The position numbers and the translations under genes are program-made. The notes under the pieces were generated by a model. It had not been told where the DNA came from. It searched no databases and saw only the letters and a list, made by a program, of their open reading frames with translations. Source: Paractinoplanes maris (GTDB taxonomy: Bacteria; Actinomycetota; Actinomycetes; Mycobacteriales; Micromonosporaceae). Taken from it: a stretch of DNA of 64,000 nucleotides. Positions 14,767 to 23,523 of this stretch are shown here, in pieces; the stretch's first letter is position 1; every line of letters begins with the position of its first letter. The stretch covers positions 496,001-560,000 of the forward strand of contig NZ_JALPVL010000003.1 of the NCBI RefSeq assembly GCF_023544465.1, in the 5' to 3' direction.

Positions 14767-16134
14767 ATGACCACCGCCGTCGCATCCTTCGAGGCGCTCC
14801 GGCGCCGGCTGACCGGGGCTCTCGCCGAGCCCGGTGAGCCGCTGTACGCCGAGCTGACGCCCGGATTCAATGTCGCGATCACCGCGACGCCCGCGGCCGT
14901 CGTCGAGGCCCGGGACGCGCGGGATGTCGCCGAGGCCGTACGGTTCGCCGCCGCGACCGGGCGGGCCGTCGCCGTGCAGGCCACCGGGCACGGCCTGGTC
15001 ACGACCCTCGACGGCGCGATCCTCGTGCACACCGGGCGCCTCGACGAATGCGTCGTGCACCCCGAGGGGTGGGCCCGGGCCGGGGCCGGCGTGCGCTGGC
15101 AGCAGGTGCTCGACGCAGCCGCCCCGCACGGGCTGGCGCCACTGTGCGGCTCGGCGCCGGGGGTGGGCGTCGTCGGCTACACCACCGGCGGCGGGCTCGG
15201 GCCGGTCGCGCGGACCTTCGGCTGGGCTTCGGATCGCGTACGGGCCATCGAGATCGTCACCGGCGACGGTGTGCCGCGCCGGGCGACCGCCGTCGACGAA
15301 CCCGAGCTGTTCTGGGGCGTGCGCGGCGGCAAGGGGGCGCTGGGGATCGTCACGGCGCTCGAGTTCGACCTCGTGCCGCTGGCGTCGGTCTACGCCGGCG
15401 CGCTGTACTTCGCCGGCGCGGACACCTCCGCGGTCGTGCACCGGTGGAGCCAGTGGTCGTCCGCCCTGCCGGCCGAGGCGACCACGTCGCTGGCGCTGCT
15501 CCAGCTGCCCCCGATGCCGGATGTGCCCGAGCCGCTGGCCGGCCGGTTCACCGTCGCCGTGCGTTTCGCCTGGACCGGCACCCCCGAGTCGGGTGAGGCC
15601 GTCCTGGCTCCGATGCGGGCCGTGGCGGCGCCCCTGATCGACGCGGTGCGGACCATCCCGTACGCGTCGATCGGCCTGGTGCACGCCGACCCGGCCGGCC
15701 CGATGCCGGTGATCGAGGAGACCGACCTGCTGACGTCGCTGCCGGCCGAGGCGGTGGACGCGTTGCTGGCCGTGGCCGGACCGGACGCCCGCTCGCCGCA
15801 GGTGATGGTCGAGCTGCGCCGGCTGGGCGGCGCGCTGGCGGCCACTCCCCCGCACCCGAGCGCCCTCTGCCACTGGGACGCCGCGTTCGTCCTCACCGTC
15901 ATCGGCGTGCCGGTGCCGCCGATCGCCGACGCGATCGTGCCGCACGCGGCCGCTGTGCGCTCGGCACTGGCTCCGTGGGCCACCGGCGGCGCGCTGCCCA
16001 ACCACGGCGCGGCGGCCGGCGCGGAACGGATCGCCCGCTCCTACGACCCGGAGACCCTGGCCCGGCTGACGTTGCTGGCCGAGCGCTACGACCCGGCCAA
16101 TGTCCTGCGCGCGGGCCAGGTGCCGGTGCGCTGA
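14767..16134 (+). CDS. FAD-binding oxidoreductase, berberine-bridge/PCMH type
   Basis: A 455-residue flavoprotein of the GlcD/BBE superfamily. The PCMH FAD-binding domain spans about residues 25-205: ITATPAAVVEARDARDVAEA, then the flavin-anchor region AVAVQATGHGLVTTLDGAIL with the His that is often covalently linked to FAD, then GVGVVGYTTGGGLGPVARTF and ELFWGVRGGKGALGIVTALE. The substrate domain follows, and the BBE end reads YDPANVLRAGQVPVR without the usual extra tyrosine motif. The cytoplasmic oxidation substrate is unknown; relatives act on sugars, alkaloids or polyketides. The ATG at 14767 follows GAAAGGG. An ATG at 14749 is also in frame but has a poorer ribosome binding site. Confidence 0.85.
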   Translation: MTTAVASFEALRRRLTGALAEPGEPLYAELTPGFNVAITATPAAVVEARDARDVAEAVRFAAATGRAVAVQATGHGLVTTLDGAILVHTGRLDECVVHPEGWARAGAGVRWQQVLDAAAPHGLAPLCGSAPGVGVVGYTTGGGLGPVARTFGWASDRVRAIEIVTGDGVPRRATAVDEPELFWGVRGGKGALGIVTALEFDLVPLASVYAGALYFAGADTSAVVHRWSQWSSALPAEATTSLALLQLPPMPDVPEPLAGRFTVAVRFAWTGTPESGEAVLAPMRAVAAPLIDAVRTIPYASIGLVHADPAGPMPVIEETDLLTSLPAEAVDALLAVAGPDARSPQVMVELRRLGGALAATPPHPSALCHWDAAFVLTVIGVPVPPIADAIVPHAAAVRSALAPWATGGALPNHGAAAGAERIARSYDPETLARLTLLAERYDPANVLRAGQVPVR

Positions 16135-16141
16135 ATCACGT

Positions 16142-16173
16142 GCGGCGCGTGACCTGGCGGGGTCACGCGCCGC
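16142..16173. terminator. Perfect 13-bp hairpin after the flavin oxidoreductase gene
   Basis: GCGGCGCGTGACC at 16142-16154, loop TGGCGG, then GGTCACGCGCCGC at 16161-16173. It starts 8 bp after the stop. The -10 element of the next gene begins 3 bp beyond it, so termination and the next promoter are packed together. Confidence 0.75.
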
Positions 16174-16175
16174 GC

Positions 16176-16187
16176 TACCGTCAGCCG
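16176..16187 (+). promoter_or_regulatory. -10 element of a leaderless promoter for the channel gene
   Basis: TACCGT at 16176-16181 is followed by six bases and the ATG at 16188. There is no ribosome binding site, so a leaderless transcript is expected. Confidence 0.55.
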
Positions 16188-16565
16188 ATGGCGGATGACA
16201 CCGAGCCCAGGCGGGCGAGCTACGGCCCGGTCATCGCTCTGATCGTGTTCACCTATGTCATCGCCACCTCGGTCACCGAACGCGTCGGGATCGCCATCGT
16301 GCTGGTGGTCCAGATCGGCACGGTCTGGTATGTGTTGCGGGTCGCGGCGATCGGCCGGCATCTGCACCACGTGGCCACGGCCGTCTTCGCGGTGGCGGTG
16401 GTGGCTGGCGTGTGGGGAGTGTTCTCCCCCGGCAACTGGTTGCTGGGCGCCACGTTCCTGGCCGGCTGTGTGCTCTACCTGATCGCGCCCGGCGCGATGG
16501 TGGCCGACGTGGCCCGCCGGGCGGTGGACAAGGAACTGCTGCTGGGTGCCCTGGCCGCGTATTGA
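16188..16565 (+). CDS. N-terminal half of a split two-pore-loop potassium channel family protein
   Basis: The product has 125 residues with about four hydrophobic helices (YGPVIALIVFTYVIATSV, IAIVLVVQIGTVWYVLRVAA, ATAVFAVAVVAGVWGVF, LLGATFLAGCVLYLIAPGA), then VARRAVDKELLLGALAAY and TGA. The next frame begins MLGMAFGFAYRT and carries the pore, so the two frames together encode one typical bacterial ion-channel subunit of about 218 residues. At the join the sequence TATTGATGCTG holds TGA and ATG overlapped by one base. Either one base has been lost, or the cell uses stop-restart coupling to make two subunits. The start is fixed by a leaderless promoter. Confidence 0.7.
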   Translation: MADDTEPRRASYGPVIALIVFTYVIATSVTERVGIAIVLVVQIGTVWYVLRVAAIGRHLHHVATAVFAVAVVAGVWGVFSPGNWLLGATFLAGCVLYLIAPGAMVADVARRAVDKELLLGALAAY

Positions 16566-16846
16566 TGCTGGGCATGGCCTTCGGCTTCGCCTACCGCACC
16601 GTCGAAGTCCTGCAGCCCGGCCCGTTCTTCGGCGACTCGGGCCCGGCCACCCTCCCCGACTTCCTGTTCTTCAGCTTCACCACGCTGACCACTACCGGCT
16701 TCGGCGACCTGGTCCCGACCGGCAACCCCGGCCGCAGCCTGGCCGTCCTGGAGGCGCTGACCGGCCAGCTCTTCCTGGTGACGGCCGTGGCCAAGGTGGT
16801 GGAGGCCTGGCGCCCCCGCCGCCGGCACCACCCGCCTCCGGAGTGA
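16565..16846 (+). CDS. C-terminal half of the split potassium channel, with the selectivity filter
   Basis: The product has 93 residues. The pore helix and selectivity filter are clear: LFFSFTTLTTTGFGDLVPTG, with TTTGFGDL matching the K+ channel filter TVGYGD (Phe for Tyr). A final transmembrane helix LAVLEALTGQLFLVTAVAKVV follows. It lacks the outer helices, which are encoded in the preceding frame. The ATG at 16565 overlaps the upstream TGA at one base (TGATG), an arrangement that permits re-initiation. Alone it would be an odd one-helix pore; with the upstream half it is complete. Confidence 0.7.
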   Translation: MLGMAFGFAYRTVEVLQPGPFFGDSGPATLPDFLFFSFTTLTTTGFGDLVPTGNPGRSLAVLEALTGQLFLVTAVAKVVEAWRPRRRHHPPPE

Positions 16847-16849
16847 GCG

Positions 16850-17599
16850 CTACATGAGCCAGGGATCCAGGCCGGAGGTTGCCTGCGGCGGGTCGTCGAA
16901 GACCGGCGGCGGCGCCAGACGTTTGCGCACCACGCGCCCGGCTCGCGCGCACACGATCCCGGCCAGGCCCGGCCGCCCGAACCCGAGCCGGGTCATCTCC
17001 CGCGCCCGCGGCCCGGTCGGCACATCCCGCGGCAGCGAGGCGACCGCGACCAGCCATGTCGGCAGCTCCAGCAGGCGCAGGGTCCGCGAGAGCCGCTCGG
17101 ACTCGATGAAGCTCTCCGGGTCGAGCCGCTCGTTCAGGACTTCCCGCAGTTCCCCGCCCCGCTCCGGACGCCCGGCGGCCGCCGCGAACGCCGCCGCGTC
17201 CTCGACCCCCAGCGGATCAGGCAGAACGTCCTCGTCGGCCCCCGGCTCGCGCGAGGGGTCGCTGACGTACCGCCCGGTCTCCTCGCCGCCGGCCCAGGCC
17301 ACCATCGCGAGCTGCCGGTCAGCCACCACCCGGACCACGATCACGTCGCCGCCGAGCTCCTCGGCCAGCGCCTCGCCCACACCGACGATCCCTCGCCGCC
17401 CGGCCGCCACAGCTCCCGCCCCGGCCCCGGCCACAACCGGCAGCCACCCACCGGCCGCCGGCGCGACCCACCCGCTGAACCGAAGCCGCCGCAACACGTC
17501 CGTGACCCGGCCGGGCTCCCCACCCCGCACCAGCGCCACGGCGTAGCTTTCGCCGACCGGCCCACCAACCTCCGGCCCGGGAGCGAACGGATAAACCAT
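16850..17599 (-). CDS. Hypothetical protein, actinomycete-type
   Basis: A 249-residue soluble protein that I do not recognise. It begins MVYPFAPGPEVGGPVGESYA, has an Ala/Gly-rich region in the middle, a segment WLVAVASLPRDVPTGPRARE and an end rich in Pro and Asp (VFDDPPQATSGLDPWLM). There are no signal or membrane segments. The start at 17599 is chosen because GACGAT lies exactly six bases upstream (leaderless pattern). A longer in-frame start at 17731 would run into the promoter of the divergent kinase gene. It is convergent with the channel gene (3 bp between stops) and shares a 171-bp intergenic region with the kinase gene. Confidence 0.65.
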   Translation of the reverse strand: MVYPFAPGPEVGGPVGESYAVALVRGGEPGRVTDVLRRLRFSGWVAPAAGGWLPVVAGAGAGAVAAGRRGIVGVGEALAEELGGDVIVVRVVADRQLAMVAWAGGEETGRYVSDPSREPGADEDVLPDPLGVEDAAAFAAAAGRPERGGELREVLNERLDPESFIESERLSRTLRLLELPTWLVAVASLPRDVPTGPRAREMTRLGFGRPGLAGIVCARAGRVVRKRLAPPPVFDDPPQATSGLDPWLM

Positions 17600-17757
17600 G
17601 CCTGCATCGTCCCACCCGTGCCGGGTCTCAAACCTGAAGCCGTCGAGCTCGAGGGCGTCCGCCAGGCCGTCTCCCAGCACCGATCGACATGGCATAACTC
17701 CTCGATCACGTTCGTGCCAGCCGGAGATCAACTACGGAGAGTAGTGCGCGGCCTTTG

Positions 17758-17770
17758 TAGTCTGCCGCTC
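17758..17770 (+). promoter_or_regulatory. -10 element for the kinase gene, near-leaderless
   Basis: TAGTCT at 17758-17763 is followed by seven bases and GTG at 17771, giving a leader of zero or one base. It supports 17771 as the start over upstream in-frame codons that would precede the kinase domain with meaningless sequence. Confidence 0.5.
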
Positions 17771-20700
17771 GTGACGTTGACTCCCCTGCGGCCGGGCGAC
17801 CCCACCACGCTCGGGTGGTTTCAGTTGCTGGCCCGCGTCGGCGAGGGCGGGATGGGCACCGTGTTCCTCGCTCGCGACGCCGCCGGCCGCCGCGCCGCGG
17901 TCAAGGCCATCCGTCCAGACATCGCCGCCGACCAGGAGTTCCGTGCCCGCTTCAGCAACGAGGTGCGCCGCGCCCGGCAGGTGCCCGCCTTCTGCACGGC
18001 GGCCGTCCTGGACGCCGATCCCGACGGCGAGATGCCGTGGATGGCTGTTGAGTACGTCGATGGCCCCAGTCTCGAGGCGGTGATCCGCGACCACGGCCCG
18101 CTACCCGAGCACGAGCTGCAGAGCGTCGCTGTGGGTGTTGCCACCGCGCTCGTGAGTATCCACGGCGCCGGCGTCGTCCACCGGGACCTCAAGCCGGCCA
18201 ACGTGCTGCTGGCCCCGAGCAGCCCCAAGGTCATCGACTTCGGGATCTCCAGAAGCACCGACAGCGCCAGCGTCCTGACCCGACCCGATCACATGGTCGG
18301 CACGATCGCCTACATGGCCCCGGAGCGCTTTGACACCACGGGCCGTCTGCCGATCACCCCAGCCGCCGACATCTTCGCCTGGGGCGTCCTGGTCGCCTAC
18401 GCCGTGACGGGCCGCACCCCGTTCGGCGGCGAATCCCCGTTGGCCACAGCCGGAAGCATTCTGACCCAGCCACCGGACCTGACCGGGCTGACCGGCCGCC
18501 TGCGCGACCTCGTCGCGGCCACCCTGGTCAAAGATCCGGCCGCTCGCCCGAACGCGGCCTCCGTCCTGGACAAGCTCCTGCGTGACGGTGAGCCCACCTC
18601 CCGCCAGAGGGCCGTGGCACAACCCGATCTGTACGCCGCCGCCCTCGAAGCGTCGGCGGCGGCTGCGCGCCGAGACGTCCGGCGCCGGTTGCGACACCGT
18701 GCCGCGGCCGCGGCCGCGGCACTCACCCTGATCGGCGGGTCGGTCGCGGTGGCCACTCACTTCGCCCGGGAGGCCCAGGCCGCCGGCCAGGAATCGCGAC
18801 GACGAGCCGTCGCCGCCGTGGCCCAGCAGCTGATCACGCGTGCGCGAGGAGTTCTCCGGTCCGATCCGGGTCTGTCGCTTCGCTTGGCCATGACCGCGCA
18901 AGTGCTCGCACCGTCCGATCCGGCCCGTGGCGCGGTGATCGCGGCGCTGGCCACGCGATATCAGGGTGAGCTCGATACCACCCAGCCGACCTGGCGTGCC
19001 GTCTACAGCCCGGACGGTAAGACAATCGCCACCGTCGGTGTCAACGGCAGCGGCGACCTCTGGCGGGTCGAACCCGGCGGTGCCAAGACGCACGCGGCGT
19101 CGCTGCCGCTCGGCGACGAGGACACGCTGGTGGTCGCCTTCAGCCCGGATGGACGGATCCTGGCTACGTTCGGCGACAAACTTCGGTTGTGGTCGGTGGT
19201 CTCGCCCGGCTCACCGCGGCTGCTCAGCACGAGTACCTCGACGGAAGCTCCTCCGGCCTTGTTGTTGTCGTTCACGCGCGACGGCACGGGCCTGATGGCC
19301 GGTGGGTCGATGTGGGACGTCACCGACCCGAGCCATCCGCGACGGAAATGGAGTCTCCGCAGCGGCAACTTCCCGTTTCGATTCGGCAGTTTCGATGTGG
19401 CCAACGGCATCGTGGCCAGCCACGACAGCGATGCGGACACGGCATTGGCGCTCTGGAAGGTCACCGGCGTGCGGTCACCTCGGCTGGTCGGCCGGTTGAA
19501 GCTCCAGGGCGGCATCGGCCTGGTCGCCTTCCGGTCCGACGGCCGCCTGATGGCCGCGGCCGACCCGAATGGCATCCGCTTGTTCGACATGACGCAGTCG
19601 ACTCCACGCTTGCTGAAGAGGTTCGGCGAAAGCGGACCACCGAGCACGCTGGGCTTCGACCGGACCGGCACGCGGCTCGCCGTGGGCAACCACAACCGGC
19701 ACGACGTGACTGTCTGGGACCTGCGCACCCCGGCGAAACCCACCAGGATCGCCACCTTCACCGGCCATTCAGCCGAGGTCACGTCGGTCGACTTCTCGCC
19801 CGACAGCACGGAGCTCCTCACCGCGGGCCACGGGCCGGCGCACACGACCATGACTTGGCGGGTGGACGGACTGTTCCGTCCCGCGTTGCGCAACACGCTG
19901 CTGCACGACGTCCAGGGCTTGGGATCGGTCGACATCACACCGACCGGCACAGTGCAGGTCCGGACGGCGAGATCAGTGCGGTCCTGGCCGCTCGACGTAG
20001 GCAGCCGACCGACGGCGACGACTGTGGCCGGCAACCTCGACTACACCGAGCGCGGCACCCTCCGCTCCGGGGGCAACGACCTTCTCGACGGCCTGACGCT
20101 GTATGACATCGCCGATCCCGGCCGTCCCCGCGTCCGTCAACCCGCCGACACGAAACTCTCCCAGTCCTTCCTCGACATCAATCCGGAGTCCGGCCTCGCG
20201 GCGACGACTGAGGATCTGAAGCTGTCCGTCGCGATACGCCGGATCCCGGAAGACGGCAGCCTCATGTCGTCTTCCGCGATCGCCACGATCGAAAAGGCGA
20301 CCACGGCTCGATTCGTTCGCCACACCTCTCTGTTGCTCACCGATCAAACCGAGAACGGCAACAAGAACGCCGTGGTGGTGTGGGACATCCAAGCTCCGGA
20401 GCGACCCCGGCGCGTCGACACAGTGGTCGCCCCGGACGAGCCCGTCGGACTCGCGTACAGCGGAGACGGCCGCAAGGTCGCGTTCACCACGGGTGAAGGC
20501 GCCCACTTCTGGCGTCCCGGCAGCGGGCAGGAGCCGGTGGTCATCCCAGCAGCCGACGGGACGAGCGCTCTGTCATCCGACGGAAGCCTGGCCGCAGTCG
20601 AGACGGGCACGGGAACGGGGATCTGGAGCACGATCGACAACAGCCCACCGACCCATCTCTGGTCGTTCCCGGAAACCATCCGGTCGACCGCGTTCGGGAC

Positions 20701-20881
20701 CGACCGCCCGGTCCTGGCCACGACCAGTCCGTCCGACGCCCGCCTGTGGGATGTGTCGAACCTGGCGCAGACGCTGCGCGATCCGTTGTCCACGGCCTGC
20801 CGGCTCACGTCCGGACTCGGCCGCGACCCGTGGAAGACTTACGTCCCCGACCTTCCTTTCCAGCCGTCCTGTCCGGCTTAG
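17771..20881 (+). CDS. Serine/threonine protein kinase with a WD40-like beta-propeller tail
   Basis: A 1036-residue membrane-anchored signalling protein. The kinase domain is at residues 15-275: glycine loop RVGEGGMGTVFLARD, ATP lysine in AAVKAIRP, catalytic HRDLKPANVLL (about 137-147), DFGIS, and APE as YMAPERF. A transmembrane helix follows near residue 320 (AAAAAALTLIGGSVAVAT). After a short linker (RSDPGLSLRLAMTAQ, typical of these proteins) come many propeller blades with the WD-type pattern (VAFSPDGRILATFGDKLRLW, VDFSPDSTELLTAGHG). The kinase should face the cytosol and the propeller sits beyond the helix, outside the cell. Actinomycete proteins of this layout are common, but their targets are mostly unknown. 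GTG start, leaderless. Confidence 0.9.
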   Translation: MTLTPLRPGDPTTLGWFQLLARVGEGGMGTVFLARDAAGRRAAVKAIRPDIAADQEFRARFSNEVRRARQVPAFCTAAVLDADPDGEMPWMAVEYVDGPSLEAVIRDHGPLPEHELQSVAVGVATALVSIHGAGVVHRDLKPANVLLAPSSPKVIDFGISRSTDSASVLTRPDHMVGTIAYMAPERFDTTGRLPITPAADIFAWGVLVAYAVTGRTPFGGESPLATAGSILTQPPDLTGLTGRLRDLVAATLVKDPAARPNAASVLDKLLRDGEPTSRQRAVAQPDLYAAALEASAAAARRDVRRRLRHRAAAAAAALTLIGGSVAVATHFAREAQAAGQESRRRAVAAVAQQLITRARGVLRSDPGLSLRLAMTAQVLAPSDPARGAVIAALATRYQGELDTTQPTWRAVYSPDGKTIATVGVNGSGDLWRVEPGGAKTHAASLPLGDEDTLVVAFSPDGRILATFGDKLRLWSVVSPGSPRLLSTSTSTEAPPALLLSFTRDGTGLMAGGSMWDVTDPSHPRRKWSLRSGNFPFRFGSFDVANGIVASHDSDADTALALWKVTGVRSPRLVGRLKLQGGIGLVAFRSDGRLMAAADPNGIRLFDMTQSTPRLLKRFGESGPPSTLGFDRTGTRLAVGNHNRHDVTVWDLRTPAKPTRIATFTGHSAEVTSVDFSPDSTELLTAGHGPAHTTMTWRVDGLFRPALRNTLLHDVQGLGSVDITPTGTVQVRTARSVRSWPLDVGSRPTATTVAGNLDYTERGTLRSGGNDLLDGLTLYDIADPGRPRVRQPADTKLSQSFLDINPESGLAATTEDLKLSVAIRRIPEDGSLMSSSAIATIEKATTARFVRHTSLLLTDQTENGNKNAVVVWDIQAPERPRRVDTVVAPDEPVGLAYSGDGRKVAFTTGEGAHFWRPGSGQEPVVIPAADGTSALSSDGSLAAVETGTGTGIWSTIDNSPPTHLWSFPETIRSTAFGTDRPVLATTSPSDARLWDVSNLAQTLRDPLSTACRLTSGLGRDPWKTYVPDLPFQPSCPA

Positions 20882-21026
20882 ACGCCAGTACGTCCATCGC
20901 GAACACACGGACCGTCCCGGCGGCTTCACCCACCTTTTCGGAGGAGGGTCCAGGCGCAGCACTGGCTGATAACGTCCGATGAACGGTGCGTGAACGCAAT
21001 ACGGCATTGCACCGGTTGGAGGACTG

Positions 21027-22073
21027 GTGCTCCCTCTGATTTGCGACGCGTGCAACCAGGTCTACTCGTCGAAGCTGATTCTGCCATCGAGCTTCCGGTC
21101 CGATGCGATCAGCGCCGCGAACGCCGGGGCTCCCAGCAAATGTCCGCGCTGCGGGCACGTCAACGGAGCCTATCGGATCGCGCAGGCGACGGAGCACCTG
21201 AGATACCTGGCCTCGACCGGTCTTTCCCGGGAGCAACTTCGAGAAGTCAAAGCGATCGCTCAAAGTGGCCTGGATGATCCTGAGGACTTGGATGGAGCCG
21301 CCCAGCGGGTCGCGGAGCGGATGCCCAACGGCTTTCTGCCGTTCCGCGTGTGGCCGACGGGTACGGGTGATCGGATCGCCTTGATATCTCTGCTGGTCAC
21401 TTCCATCACGCTTCTCGAGAACATCGCCGGTGACTGGGCCGACCTCGCAGCCCTGGCCCGGCCCCGGTCGAACACCAACAGCGGCCCTCGCGAATCGACG
21501 GGGACGGAGACACCTTCCCCTCCGTCGGCACAGCCGTCGGGCTCAATCACGTCGACGCCCTCGGCGGCCGATCCGGTGAGCAACGGGTCGATCACAGTCG
21601 TCCGGCCCACACCGAATGAGATATTCTATTACCGGTACTCGAAGCCGTACCGGTATCGCGGCGAGGCCACCTTCTCACCAGACCTCACCCTCTGGTTCTT
21701 CAGCACTTTTCAAGATCCTGACAACGGTGATAAGTTCCGCACCGGATTACCAGTAGCAGAGCGTTCCGGAAAATGGAAACTTACCCTTGTATACGAACGA
21801 TCGGAAACCGCTTACAAGACAATTCACAATTGTTTTGCATGCCTTCGTAAAGTCGACGACGCGGCGATCCGGAGACGTTCGGAGACCATGACCTTCAAAT
21901 CAGATGAGAACCAATTCTATGTCTTGAAAGGAACCAGCAACATCCGTCTCGAGCCACCGCTGTTCAGAATCAAGTACGACAAGCTGCGCTTCGGCCAGAA
22001 TCTGCTCTCCAGGCTGCTCGTCGACCCCACCCGTCAAGTTCCGACGCTGCTTCGTGACGTCGAGGACATCTGA
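21027..22073 (+). CDS. Zinc-ribbon protein with a central hydrophobic helix, function unknown
   Basis: A 348-residue protein with an N-terminal zinc ribbon: CDAC at residues 6-9 and CPRC at 39-42. A hydrophobic segment ALISLLVTSITLLENIAG (about residues 115-132) may be a membrane helix. It is followed by a Ser/Thr/Pro-rich linker and a C-terminal globular domain with aromatic strands (IFYYRYSKPYRYRGEATF, LTLWFFSTFQDPDNGDKF). GTG start after GGAGG. The C-terminal half uses many A/T-ending codons (AGATATTCTATTACC at 21619-21633) and is clearly lower in GC than its surroundings, which suggests acquisition. It follows the kinase gene by 145 bp on the same strand and could be a phosphorylation target; that is a guess. 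Confidence 0.65.
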   Translation: MLPLICDACNQVYSSKLILPSSFRSDAISAANAGAPSKCPRCGHVNGAYRIAQATEHLRYLASTGLSREQLREVKAIAQSGLDDPEDLDGAAQRVAERMPNGFLPFRVWPTGTGDRIALISLLVTSITLLENIAGDWADLAALARPRSNTNSGPRESTGTETPSPPSAQPSGSITSTPSAADPVSNGSITVVRPTPNEIFYYRYSKPYRYRGEATFSPDLTLWFFSTFQDPDNGDKFRTGLPVAERSGKWKLTLVYERSETAYKTIHNCFACLRKVDDAAIRRRSETMTFKSDENQFYVLKGTSNIRLEPPLFRIKYDKLRFGQNLLSRLLVDPTRQVPTLLRDVEDI

Positions 22074-22228
22074 GTCGCGCGACCGCCGCCTCGCCGGCAC
22101 GGTCGTGGGTTCCGCACGGCTTCGATGCCCGTCGGCCCCGGCAGACGGCTCTCGTCATCCCTCCCTGGCCGAGGGCTCCCGTCACTCATCCCCGACAGAT
22201 GAGGTGCGCGCGGAACGCCGGAGGGACC

Positions 22229-23104
22229 ATGGCCGCGGGCGGCCGGGAACTCCGGCCCGGCGGCTGGAGGTCCAGAATGCTCGGTTTCTCCGGCCAGGAG
22301 CCGGCAGCTCACGAGTCAGCGGCTCAGGAACCACCAACCCGGACGCCAGCGGCTCAGGTACCAACGGCCCAGGGGCAGACGGCCGCGCCACCAACAGGTC
22401 CGGAGCCGACCACCCGGAAACCCACGGGCGATCCGGGCGGATGGGGAGACGTCGCGATCGGTGCCGGAGCCTGGCTGGTGCGGGGTGCGGTGGACGCGGG
22501 GGCGGCGGTCCGGGTGCGGGTGGTCCGTGAGGCCGGTGAGGCGGGGACGTCGGTACGCGGTCGGGTGGACGGCAGCGCGGCCGAGATCCGGCGCTGGGCC
22601 GCGGGGCTGGCGGAGCAGGGCGCGGCCGAGCGCAACCGGGCGGCGTCCGCCGTGGCCGACCAGCGCAGCCGGGCTGCGGTCACCGTGGCCGGCCGGCGGA
22701 GCCAGGTGGTGTCCGCGGCGGAGGCCGTGATCGACGCGGTGGCCACCTCACCGCTGGTCGACCGGGTGGTGGACGCCCAGGTCTCCCGGATCCTGCGGCC
22801 GCTGGTGCGCACTGTGCTCGACGACGTGCTGACGCTGCTCGAGCAGGAGCCGGAACGCATCCAGCCGCTCGTGCGCGGCCAGCGCGACTCGATGGTGGAC
22901 GAGCTGGTCGGCCGGATCCGCAGCGGAGCGGCCGCCGGTGACGACGCGGTCGACCGGATGACTTCGCGGATGTGGTGGCGCCGCACCCGCCCGGCGCGGA
23001 TCGGTGAGGCGCCGGTCGCCCCGCCGCCGGTGACCGAGCCGACCGTGGCACCGGTGCCGACCAACGGCGGGGTTCCGTCCGTTCCGCCCGGCGATCGGCG
23101 GTGA
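22229..23104 (+). CDS. Ala/Arg-rich hypothetical protein preceding an RDD protein
   Basis: A 291-residue protein. Residues 15-70 are low-complexity, rich in Pro, Ala and Thr, with near-repeats (AAQEPPTRTP, AAQVPTAQ). The middle is a helical segment of alternating Ala, Arg and Val (VRGAVDAGAAVRVRVVREAG) that could lie along a membrane, followed by SPLVDRVVDAQVSRILRPLV and LLEQEPERIQPLVRGQRDS. ATG 22229 follows GGAGGG. Its stop overlaps the GTG of the RDD gene (GTGA), so they form a coupled pair, which I recall as common in actinomycetes without a known function. Confidence 0.65.
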   Translation: MAAGGRELRPGGWRSRMLGFSGQEPAAHESAAQEPPTRTPAAQVPTAQGQTAAPPTGPEPTTRKPTGDPGGWGDVAIGAGAWLVRGAVDAGAAVRVRVVREAGEAGTSVRGRVDGSAAEIRRWAAGLAEQGAAERNRAASAVADQRSRAAVTVAGRRSQVVSAAEAVIDAVATSPLVDRVVDAQVSRILRPLVRTVLDDVLTLLEQEPERIQPLVRGQRDSMVDELVGRIRSGAAAGDDAVDRMTSRMWWRRTRPARIGEAPVAPPPVTEPTVAPVPTNGGVPSVPPGDRR

Positions 23105-23523
23105 GGTACGCCGGCGCGGTCAGCCGGCTGCTTGCCTACCTGGTCGACGCTCTGTTGCTGGTGGCCGCCGCGACCGGCACCATCGCCACGGTCGCCCTGG
23201 TCGCCCAGGTCGGCGGCGCCCCGCTGGACGGCCTGGCCCGGCTGCTCGCCGCCACGTACGCCCTGGGCCTGCCCACGGTGTTCGCGGCCGGCTGCGCCCT
23301 GTTCTGGGCCCTGGCCGGCCGCACCCCGGGCATGGCCCTGCTCGGGCTGCGGGTGGTCGCCCTGGACGGCCGCCCGGTTCGCTGGCCGGCCGCTCTCCTG
23401 CGGGCCGTCGTTCTCGCCTATTTCCCGGTCGGCGCGGCCTGGCTGCTGGTGGACCGGCGGCGTCAGGCCCTGCACGACAAACTCGCCCGGACCGCGGTGA
23501 CGCGCCGGGGGGATGCCCGCTAA
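23101..23523 (+). CDS. RDD-family membrane protein
   Basis: A 140-residue protein with three transmembrane helices (LLAYLVDALLLVAAATGTIA, LPTVFAAGCALFWALAG, and LLRAVVLAYFPVGAAWLLV). RDD hallmarks are the Arg near the first helix (AVSRLLAYLVDALLL with Asp in the helix), GRTPGMALLGLRVVALDG between helices, and the ending RRQALHDKLARTAV. The family is implicated in transport or membrane homeostasis, without a precise role. GTG start inside the stop of the preceding gene. The end overlaps the LysR gene by 4 bp, stop to stop. Confidence 0.88.
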   Translation: MRYAGAVSRLLAYLVDALLLVAAATGTIATVALVAQVGGAPLDGLARLLAATYALGLPTVFAAGCALFWALAGRTPGMALLGLRVVALDGRPVRWPAALLRAVVLAYFPVGAAWLLVDRRRQALHDKLARTAVTRRGDAR

